A DNA stretch of 11,199 nucleotides, taken from the NCBI GenBank assembly GCA_007120155.1, contig SKOF01000482.1:1-11199 (forward strand). The letters run 5' to 3'. The DNA comes from Thioalkalivibrio sp. (GTDB lineage Bacteria > Pseudomonadota > Gammaproteobacteria > Ectothiorhodospirales > Ectothiorhodospiraceae). Of this stretch, positions 5,811-11,199 are shown one piece after another; position 1 is the first letter of the stretch, and every line of letters starts with the position of its first letter. The notes beneath the pieces were generated by a model. It did not search any database. It was given only the letters and a program-made list of their open reading frames with translations, and was not told the DNA's origin. The position numbers and the translations under genes were made by a program.

Positions 5811-6323
5811 CTACGACTCCCCCTGACAATCCAGCGCCATGTGGAAGTTGCGGAACATCATGCCCCTGAGCGGCACGATGCGGCGTTCCATGACACGGAA
5901 CCCCGCATGCTCGAAAAAGGGCCGCGCCGTGATGCTGGCGTCGGCGGTCAATCGACGCACACCCCGCTCGAGCGCCCAGGCCTTGGCATGACTCATCAGA
6001 GCGGTGGCGATTCCGCGGCGCAGGTGCGAGGGATGGACAAATAACAGATCCACGTGCCGGGCGGCATCCAGCGCGATGAAGCCCACCACCCGGCCGGCGG
6101 CCTCGCAGACGAAAACCGCGCAGCGGGCCAGCCGCCTGCGCCATTGCTCCCGGTCCGGCGGGTCCGGCGCCCAGGCCTCCACCTGCTCGGGGATGTAGTC
6201 CCGCGCGGCCACCTGGCGAACGGCGCTCTGGAACACCTCCAGAACCGCGTCGAGATCATCATGCCGATACTCGCGGATCATGTGCGCCCAATGGTTGCCT
6301 GTGCCCCCTCCCTGCCATGGCAT
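5811..6323 (-). CDS. GNAT-family N-acetyltransferase
   Basis: A GCN5-related acetyltransferase that would move an acetyl group from acetyl-CoA to an unknown amine. The conserved domain starts MIREYRHDDLDAVLEVFQ. Further on are YIPEQVEAWAP, a central VVGFIALD strand, and motif A, LLFVHPSHLRRGIATALM, whose RRGIA loop binds the acetyl-CoA pyrophosphate. The end reads ARPFFEHAGFRVMERR (motif B) and VPLRGMMFRNFHMAL. The start is uncertain. ATG 6323 has GGGAGA 8 nt upstream and follows the DJ-1 stop by 14 nt, giving 170 residues. ATG 6281 has no Shine-Dalgarno but begins exactly at the conserved domain, giving 156. It is probably cotranscribed with the DJ-1 gene. Confidence 0.85.
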   Translation of the reverse strand: MPWQGGGTGNHWAHMIREYRHDDLDAVLEVFQSAVRQVAARDYIPEQVEAWAPDPPDREQWRRRLARCAVFVCEAAGRVVGFIALDAARHVDLLFVHPSHLRRGIATALMSHAKAWALERGVRRLTADASITARPFFEHAGFRVMERRIVPLRGMMFRNFHMALDCQGES

Positions 6324-6337
6324 TGCCGGCGTCTCCC

Positions 6338-7018
6338 TCAGCCGTGTTCCGAGAGCAGGCCGATCACCGCACGCGCAGCGCTGGCGCTGGACTGGGGGTT
6401 CTGGCCGGTGACCAGACGACCGTCGACCACCACGTTGTCCTGCCAGTTCACGCCGGGCACGAACTGCGCACCCAGCTCGCGGAGTCGCGTCTCCAGCAGG
6501 AAGGGCATCAACCCGTCCAGTTCCACCGCCCGCTCCTCGCTGTCGGTGAAGGCCGTGACCCGCCGCCCCTTCACCAGCGGCGTCCCGTCGCTCAGCATCG
6601 CCCCCACCAGGCAGGCCGGGCCGTGGCACACCGAGGCGAGCACCTTGTCCGCCTGGGCAAACGCCGAAACGAGGCGCCGGATTTCCGGATTGTCCGGCAG
6701 GTCAAACATGGTCCCGTGGCCACCCGGGAAAAAGAGCGCCGCGAAATCGTCGGCCTGCAGCGAGGCATCCACCCGGCGCGTCTCTTTCAGCGCGGCCCGG
6801 GCCGCCTCGTTCTCGGGCGTGGGCTCGTACCCCTCGAGGCTGGCCGGATCGATGGGAGCATCTCCACCCCCGGGGCTGGCCACCGTGACGCCATAACCCT
6901 GTTCGCGGAATAGGGTATAGGGCACTGCGAACTCCTCGAACCAGAGCCCGGTGGGATGCCCCTTGTCGATGCGGGAGTGGCTGGTCACCACCATGAGGAT
7001 GGAAGGCATGCCGGACAT
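6338..7018 (-). CDS. DJ-1/PfpI family protein, Hsp31-like (glyoxalase III / deglycase type)
   Basis: The 226-residue product has the type 1 glutamine amidotransferase-like fold of the DJ-1/PfpI superfamily. The nucleophile elbow is ASVCHGPACL with C131 and H132, and an acidic partner is in the TGLWFEEFAVPY segment (E28 or E29). PGGHGTMFDLPD (98-109) and VTASPGGGDAPIDP-like elements are typical of the Hsp31/HchA branch. Members of that branch act on methylglyoxal (glyoxalase III) and are reported as deglycases or chaperones; the exact activity here is inferred. The ATG at 7018 begins MSGMPSILMVVTSHSRI with GAGGGG 7 nt upstream. An upstream frame to 7117 lacks family similarity. The second GNAT follows 14 nt after the stop. 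Confidence 0.9.
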   Translation of the reverse strand: MSGMPSILMVVTSHSRIDKGHPTGLWFEEFAVPYTLFREQGYGVTVASPGGGDAPIDPASLEGYEPTPENEAARAALKETRRVDASLQADDFAALFFPGGHGTMFDLPDNPEIRRLVSAFAQADKVLASVCHGPACLVGAMLSDGTPLVKGRRVTAFTDSEERAVELDGLMPFLLETRLRELGAQFVPGVNWQDNVVVDGRLVTGQNPQSSASAARAVIGLLSEHG

Positions 7019-7088
7019 GTGATTACCCCTCTCGTCTGCCCCCTTGAAAGCCTTGTGGACGGCCCTGAGGGTCTGGTCATAGGTCCTA

Positions 7089-7117
7089 AGCATAGCCGTT
7101 ACCGCGGGCTTGGCCAA
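7089..7117 (-). promoter_or_regulatory. Candidate promoter of the DJ-1/GNAT pair
   Basis: On the minus strand TTGGCC (7117-7112) and TATGCT (7094-7089) are 17 nt apart, with four of six consensus matches each. This predicts a start near 7082 and a leader of about 64 nt. The spacer 7019-7252 contains no gene. It also holds a 10-bp palindrome, GACCCGGGTC (7196-7205), which could be a binding site or chance. Confidence 0.35.
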
Positions 7118-7252
7118 TGAGCCGCCATGCGGAGAGGCGCTTGCAGGGCCTTCATTTCAAAGGGGAATCGCCATCAAATCATCCGCACCCCCCGTGACCC
7201 GGGTCCGATACCCAAGTGATTTCATAGGGTTAACGGCACACGGCCGGTCCCG

Positions 7253-7699
7253 TCACTGCCGGTCCGGGCCGGAAGCAAGGATCTCGCAGAAGTGATAGCT
7301 CGCCAGGGTCATGCCCTCACGCTCGTAGAACCGATGCGCGTCCTTGCGCTGGACCCCGGAGTCCAGGCGCAGCTGCTCACAGCCGGCCGCCCGGGCGTAC
7401 TCGCGCAGCCAAGCGAGCATCCTGGCGCCATGCCCCCTGGAACGATGCGCCGGGTCGGTAACCAGATCGTCCACGTACATGAAGCGGCCCCACGGGATGT
7501 TCTCGCCGGTGCGCAGGCCGGCGACCGCGACAGGACGTCCCGACTCCTGCAGATAGGCAAGCCGGTACCCCCCCGCCTCCAGACGCCGCACCAGGGGGAC
7601 GAACCCGGACTCGACCAGGTGCGGGCGAAGTGTCTGCATCACGGGGAAGCAGGCGGCGATCTCCTCATCGGTCGAGGCAATGCGAATCTCCATGGTCAT
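7253..7699 (-). CDS. GNAT-family N-acetyltransferase
   Basis: The 148-residue product is a single GNAT domain. It opens MTMEIRIASTDEEIAACFPVMQTLRPHL, a common N-terminus in small GNATs. The middle has YRLAYLQESGRPVAVAGLRTGE and MYVDDLVTDPAHRSRGHGARML, whose RSRGHG is the acetyl-CoA pyrophosphate loop. The end has CEQLRLDSGVQRKDAHRFYEREGM, giving the motif B tyrosine. The acceptor is unknown. The ATG at 7699 was chosen because GAGGGG lies 7 nt upstream; an ATG two codons later (7693) is possible. It begins 16 nt after the hydrolase stop, so the two genes are probably one operon. Confidence 0.88.
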   Translation of the reverse strand: MTMEIRIASTDEEIAACFPVMQTLRPHLVESGFVPLVRRLEAGGYRLAYLQESGRPVAVAGLRTGENIPWGRFMYVDDLVTDPAHRSRGHGARMLAWLREYARAAGCEQLRLDSGVQRKDAHRFYEREGMTLASYHFCEILASGPDRQ

Positions 7700-7715
7700 C
7701 CGGGATCCCCTCTCA

Positions 7716-8594
7716 TCACGTCCGGTTCTCACTGTGGGCATCAAGCCATTCCAGAAACACCCCGTCAAACAGTACCGGCTCCTCCATCTGGGGGGTATGC
7801 CCGCTGTGCTCGAACAATCGAAAGCTCAGACCGGGCAACGTGGATCGTATCCCGTCCCACAGCACGTGGGGAACCACGTAATCGTGCCGGCCCATGATCA
7901 CCAGCACCGGCGTGCCGGACTCCGGCCAACTCGCCGAAAGGGAGTAATCGCTGAAGAAATCACGAAACACGCGCAGCATGGGCATGTTGATCGGGACATC
8001 CCGCCAAAGCCACGCCGCATCGTATGCAGGATCACACCAGTACCTGGGACCCTCCGCCACGTACCGGGAAACAAAGTCCGCTCCGGGCGACGCGCCCTCG
8101 GATACCTCTGCCCGCAGTGCCGTCAGATTGCGCCGCAGAACCGCCTTGCGGGCGTCGGATGCGTGCGCTTCCCAATAGGCGTCTCCCGCGGTGATCGTCT
8201 GTTGCACGTCGCTGGGCGGCGTGCCCACCAGCACCACGTGCGACACCCGCTGCGGAAATCGCGCTGCATACTCGAGCGCCACATTGCCGTGATGGGAATG
8301 GCCCACGAGCACCGCCCGCTCGAACCCCAGCGCCGCCCGGACGGCGTCAATGTCCTGCGCGTAGGTCCGCAGCGTGATCCGCTGTGCATCGCCGGGCCCG
8401 CCCTCGGCCGCGAAGTGCCGCAGATCCGAGCAGGCCAGCCGGCACGACGTGCCAAGCCGCCGGGAGAAGGTGCGCGGATAGTAGACGGAGGAGCCCACCA
8501 CCAGCACGGGGGTGCCGCACCCCTCCACCTCATAGCGCAACCGGGCACCGCCCACCTCCACGGTCCCGTTGCGGCGCTGCCGCGTTTGTGCCAT
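7716..8594 (-). CDS. Alpha/beta-fold hydrolase
   Basis: The 292-residue product is a standard alpha/beta hydrolase related in style to proline iminopeptidase-like and esterase enzymes. The catalytic triad is visible: S100 in the elbow VGHSHHG, D238 in MGRHDYVVP, and H266 in EHSGHTPQMEEP. An early GGARLRYEVEG strand and the oxyanion region near VLVVGSSVYYPRT agree. The substrate is unknown. There is no signal peptide, so it is probably cytoplasmic. The ATG at 8594 has GAGGG 8 nt upstream; an ATG at 8609 or a TTG at 8615 would add five to seven residues. The GNAT gene follows by 16 nt. The 130-nt spacer upstream shows a lone TATCAT but no matching -35. Confidence 0.88.
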   Translation of the reverse strand: MAQTRQRRNGTVEVGGARLRYEVEGCGTPVLVVGSSVYYPRTFSRRLGTSCRLACSDLRHFAAEGGPGDAQRITLRTYAQDIDAVRAALGFERAVLVGHSHHGNVALEYAARFPQRVSHVVLVGTPPSDVQQTITAGDAYWEAHASDARKAVLRRNLTALRAEVSEGASPGADFVSRYVAEGPRYWCDPAYDAAWLWRDVPINMPMLRVFRDFFSDYSLSASWPESGTPVLVIMGRHDYVVPHVLWDGIRSTLPGLSFRLFEHSGHTPQMEEPVLFDGVFLEWLDAHSENRT

Positions 8595-8724
8595 ACGGGA
8601 GGCCCTCATGGTCAATCAGGGGCCGGCCGGAAATGACCCATGCCCCACGAACGCACCATGATACCTGAGCGCGCCATGCACGCCCCCGGGACAACAGTTC
8701 TCCGGAGTAATTCAGGGCCTTGGC

Positions 8725-9345
8725 TTACGATGCATCCCTGCGGCAGTAGCAGTAGACGAACTCCTGGATCTTGCCGGACGGCGTGTGATGCGCTTCCTTT
8801 TCGTGCGCAAGCAGCGTGAACGGGGCGCCGAATTCAGCGCGCAACTGATCCGCGCTGTAGCGCATGACGGGCAGGCCGCTGCACCGGGTGGGACCGTCCT
8901 CGGCAAAGGTGGCGACAATTACATGACCGCCGGGCTTGACTGCCCGGAGCACGGCGTCGACATACCTGCGGCGATCCTCCGCCGAGGTGAGGAAATGAAA
9001 TACGGCCCGGTCGTGCCACACGTCAAAGGCGTGGACGGGAAGCGCCACCTCGGTGATGTTCCCCTCGATCCATCGCACCTTCTTCGCATCCTCGCCCAGT
9101 CGATTCCGGCATGCGGCAAGGGCCGCGCCGGACAGGTCAAGTACGGTGAGCTCGGTGTAGCCGTCCGCCAGAAGGTCGTCCACCAGCGTGGAGGCCCCAC
9201 CACCCACGTCAATGATGGATGCGGACAACGGCAGATCCGCGGCCCGTATGAAACGCAATGACTGCTCGGCGTGTTCCTGGAACCAGCTGACATCGTCCAT
9301 CGCCCTGGTCGCGTAAACCTGTTCCCAGTGTTCCTTCGATTGCAT
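8725..9345 (-). CDS. Class I SAM-dependent methyltransferase
   Basis: The 206-residue product has a Rossmann-type methyltransferase fold. It opens KEHWEQVYATRAMDDVSWFQEH, a pattern I associate with a widespread bacterial methyltransferase family of unknown substrate. Motif I is IIDVGGGAS (44-52), the acidic residue that binds the SAM ribose is D70 in TVLDLS, and WIEGNIT and FDVWHDRAVFHFL (108-119) follow. KPGGHVIVATFAEDGP is the post-motif strand. The family name alone does not give an acceptor. The ATG at 9345 has GGAGG only 4 nt upstream, slightly close. The 9346-9618 spacer contains no gene. Confidence 0.88.
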   Translation of the reverse strand: MQSKEHWEQVYATRAMDDVSWFQEHAEQSLRFIRAADLPLSASIIDVGGGASTLVDDLLADGYTELTVLDLSGAALAACRNRLGEDAKKVRWIEGNITEVALPVHAFDVWHDRAVFHFLTSAEDRRRYVDAVLRAVKPGGHVIVATFAEDGPTRCSGLPVMRYSADQLRAEFGAPFTLLAHEKEAHHTPSGKIQEFVYCYCRRDAS

Positions 9346-9559
9346 GGTGCCTCCGCTCCGCCTCGGCGACGGACGTGATCAGATCCGGGGTCATGCAGGG
9401 GCCGCGACCCCAGCTGTCCCGATTTTCGATACATAGCACCGCGCCGGCCGCAACCTGTTGCGCCCGGTCAATGAATCGGCAATTACTATGGAGTCCCGGA
9501 TACCCGGACCCATCCGCGGCGGGATCCGCTGTCGCGATCCAACGGCATGCGGCGGACGC

Positions 9560-9577
9560 GGAACCGTGGCCGGTTCC
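9560..9577. terminator. Short hairpin after the cytochrome gene
   Basis: GGAACCG (9560-9566) and CGGTTCC (9571-9577) form a perfect 7-bp stem with the loop TGGC, 42-59 nt beyond the cytochrome stop. There is no U-tract on the minus-strand side, so this may be a weak or Rho-assisted end, or chance. A GGGGTC/GACCCC pair near 9397-9422 lies between it and the methyltransferase. Confidence 0.3.
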
Positions 9578-9618
9578 GATGCCCGTAAACGATCGCTGTT
9601 TGTCCGGATCCGGAGGCG

Positions 9619-9915
9619 CTACTCGGTCAGTTGGTAGTAACGCCGGTTGACATAGCGGGTCACCAGATCGACCTCTTCCTGGGTCCATCGCAACCCCGCA
9701 TGCACGCTCCACGCGCCCACGCGCTGTCGCAGATCGCCGAGGCTGTTGACCTTGCGACCCTCCCGGGTATGAACCCATTGAGCGTGGCACCCCTGGCAGT
9801 GGTTTTCATACAACGCACGGCCGGGATCAAAATCCTGTGCGGCGACTGTCGCGGGAATACTGCAGGCGGCCGCGAGCACCATCGCCCTGAGCCAGACGCC
9901 CGGCAAAAGGTCCAT
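9619..9915 (-). CDS. Small secreted c-type cytochrome
   Basis: The 98-residue precursor has a signal peptide (MDLLPGVWLRAMVLAAACSIPATVAA, cut near 26) and a mature chain of about 72 residues. The haem site is CQGCH (C40, C43, H44), early in the mature protein as in class I cytochromes c, and the C-terminal helix is QEEVDLVTRYVNRRYYQL. It would act in periplasmic electron transfer. The mature part contains no methionine, so the usual Met distal ligand is absent; H49 (QWVHT) and H72 (WSVHAGL) are candidates. The ATG at 9915 was chosen because it places the signal peptide first, with GGAGG about 10 nt upstream; an ATG at 10002 would add 29 non-signal residues. It lies 90 nt after the GST stop. 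Confidence 0.85.
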   Translation of the reverse strand: MDLLPGVWLRAMVLAAACSIPATVAAQDFDPGRALYENHCQGCHAQWVHTREGRKVNSLGDLRQRVGAWSVHAGLRWTQEEVDLVTRYVNRRYYQLTE

Positions 9916-10005
9916 TGGCTTTACACCTCCCATGCATGTCCCATCCGTGCCGGTTCGAGCCATTACGGCGTGGCGGGACCGGACAGCCCACGCAACCCGC
10001 ATGCG

Positions 10006-10797
10006 TCACAGACCCAGTTCCGCATCGGTCGCGCTGTATGTGTACTTGTCCCTCGGCGGCCACGGGCGCAGACGCCAGTCCGGTTCGAAGGCAAAGGACG
10101 ACCGGTTTCGGCCCGGGAGGAGCTCGCCGTTGCCCGCCCCTTTTGCATAATCATAGTAGAGCTTGATCACCTCTTCCCGGGTCACCTGCTGTGCCGCCGG
10201 ATGAGCGATGCACGCATCGATCCACTGGTGCACACGCGCGTACCGCGGCCCGTCGGGAAGCCGGAAATCCTCGTAATATTCCAGAAACCAGAACCGCATG
10301 AACAACGGGGTGAATACGATCTCCGCCCACCCGAACGCATCGAACACGAACGGACCGCGGGGCGCATGCTCGACGAGAAACTCATTGAGCCGTTCATACT
10401 GTTTCAACATCGCCGCCCTGAGGGCATCTCGGCGGTCAGGATCCTGGTTCATCACCCAGACATAGCCCTGGGTGCCGAACACCCCCTCCATCATCGTCAG
10501 CATGTTCTCCACCGCGCGGCGGTACGGGTCACGCTGTGCGACCGGGGGCTCCGGAAAGATGTCCTCGAGATAGGCCAGGATGACCAGACTTTCCCTGATG
10601 ATGTGCCCGTCGCCTGTCTCCAGAACCGGCAGCGCCGTCGCGCCGCGCGTCTTGCGCACCAGCCACTCGGGGCGGGGCCGGGTGATGTCGATCACGCGGA
10701 AGTCGACCTCCTGCCGCCTGCCCTTCAGAGACAGCAGGATCTCCAGGCGCTGACAGAAGGGACAGACGGGGATGTGATAGACGGTCGGGCCGGACAT
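10006..10797 (-). CDS. Glutathione S-transferase family protein with glutaredoxin-like CPFC
   Basis: The 263-residue product begins with a thioredoxin-fold GST N-terminal domain. The motif is PVCPFCQRLEI, with cysteines C12 and C15. The cis-proline region TALPVLETGDG (P57) and the glutathione gamma-glutamyl contact RESLVILAYLED (E69, S70) are in place. The all-helical C-terminal domain runs from about 85 to 215, including FDAFGWAEIVFTPLFMRFWFLE. A tail of about 40 residues, rich in R, P and W (NRSSFAFEPDWRLRPWPPRDKY), is outside the usual domain. Two cysteines suggest an omega-like or glutaredoxin-like thiol transferase rather than a classical conjugating GST; this is inference. The ATG at 10797 has GGAG about 10 nt upstream. 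Confidence 0.87.
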   Translation of the reverse strand: MSGPTVYHIPVCPFCQRLEILLSLKGRRQEVDFRVIDITRPRPEWLVRKTRGATALPVLETGDGHIIRESLVILAYLEDIFPEPPVAQRDPYRRAVENMLTMMEGVFGTQGYVWVMNQDPDRRDALRAAMLKQYERLNEFLVEHAPRGPFVFDAFGWAEIVFTPLFMRFWFLEYYEDFRLPDGPRYARVHQWIDACIAHPAAQQVTREEVIKLYYDYAKGAGNGELLPGRNRSSFAFEPDWRLRPWPPRDKYTYSATDAELGL

Positions 10798-10846
10798 CTA
10801 CGGCATACTCCAGGCTTGCCCCGCTCACGGCGAACCGCCTCGGGGG

Positions 10847-10881
10847 CGGCGGACCCGAGAACCGGGACGTCGGGTCCGCCG
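10847..10881. terminator. Strong GC hairpin after the DUF4282 gene
   Basis: CGGCGGACCCG (10847-10857) and CGGGTCCGCCG (10871-10881) form a perfect 11-bp stem with a 13-nt loop, 10 nt beyond the DUF4282 stop triplet in its transcription direction. No U-tract follows on the minus strand. It may stop transcription or stabilise the 3' end. It separates DUF4282 from the GST gene. Confidence 0.45.
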
Positions 10882-10891
10882 TTCCCGCGTG

Positions 10892-11152
10892 CTACGCCTC
10901 CCGGTCCGCAAGCTTCCTGATATTCTCGTGAATCTTGAACAGCACGATCAGCAGTTCGCACCAGATCCGCGCACCGATCACGCCGAGGACAATCATCCCC
11001 AGGCCCGTCAGGAACGAGCCGAAGCTCATGCCACCGTAACCGGCGAACATGGATCCGATCCCGCCAACCACCACAAAAAACAACAGGAGCCAGTACACCA
11101 CGGTGATGATCTTCGGCGTCAGCATTGAATCAAAGAACAGGATGTCTCTCAT
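10892..11152 (-). CDS. DUF4282 small membrane protein
   Basis: The 86-residue product matches the DUF4282 pattern from memory: an N-terminal FFDSMLTPKIITVVYWLLLF segment opening the first membrane helix, a glycine-rich loop (GYGGMSFGSFLTG), a second helix, and the signature RIWCELLIVLFKIHENIRKL close to the C-terminus. Two membrane spans with a charged cytoplasmic end are predicted; the function is unknown. The ATG at 11152 has GGAGA 6 nt upstream. Only 47 nt of upstream sequence is available, ending in nine consecutive C, and no convincing promoter is seen. Confidence 0.85.
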   Translation of the reverse strand: MRDILFFDSMLTPKIITVVYWLLLFFVVVGGIGSMFAGYGGMSFGSFLTGLGMIVLGVIGARIWCELLIVLFKIHENIRKLADREA

Positions 11153-11199
11153 ATCGGTTCTCCGTTCTGGTTATTGAGGACGTTCCCAACTCCCCCCCC

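Noticed and set aside
9209..9790. Minus-strand open frame spanning the methyltransferase-cytochrome gap
   Set aside because: It overlaps the 5' part of the methyltransferase and the 3' part of the cytochrome in another frame and shows no domain or ribosome-binding site.

Overview
The window is GC-rich chromosomal DNA from a gammaproteobacterium. The gene order recN, fur, bamE, rnfH, ratA, smpB is a known gammaproteobacterial core neighbourhood. The codon and GC style and the sodium-dependent transporter between ratA and smpB suggest a purple-sulfur or haloalkaliphilic lineage such as the Ectothiorhodospiraceae; that placement is inference. No rRNA, tRNA, tmRNA or CRISPR array was seen.

Left edge (1-121): the 5' end of an IS481-like insertion sequence, with the transposase start on the minus strand and two 25-bp direct repeats at its terminus. 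A REP-like palindrome and a heptanucleotide array follow, and recN starts 6 nt after the array.

Core block (209-5664): recN (+, DNA repair) converges on fur (-, iron regulator). fur diverges from bamE (+, outer-membrane assembly lipoprotein), and bamE converges on an operon read leftwards: NSS sodium symporter, ratA (START/Coq10-like), rnfH (ubiquitin-like fold). The NSS operon diverges from smpB (+, ribosome rescue), whose near-consensus -10 box lies so close to the ATG that its mRNA should be almost leaderless. Both convergent junctions (recN/fur and bamE/rnfH) carry inverted arrays of the same heptamer family (GATTCAA/TTGAATC, with CTTGAAC variants).

Right block (5811-11152): eight genes all on the minus strand. 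In transcription order they are a DUF4282 membrane protein, a GST-family protein, a small secreted c-type cytochrome, a SAM methyltransferase, an alpha/beta hydrolase, a GNAT acetyltransferase, a DJ-1/PfpI (Hsp31-like) protein and a second GNAT. Gaps of 14-16 nt make two tight pairs (hydrolase-GNAT and DJ-1-GNAT). The others are separated by about 90-270 nt, with hairpins in some gaps. The enzymes fit an accessory metabolite or electrophile-handling group, but a shared pathway is not shown by the sequence.

I found no clearly new multi-gene system. The most distinctive signals are the heptamer arrays that frame convergent gene ends and extend into recN, the IS and repeats that occupy the recN 5' region, the near-leaderless smpB, and a cytochrome with no methionine in its mature chain.
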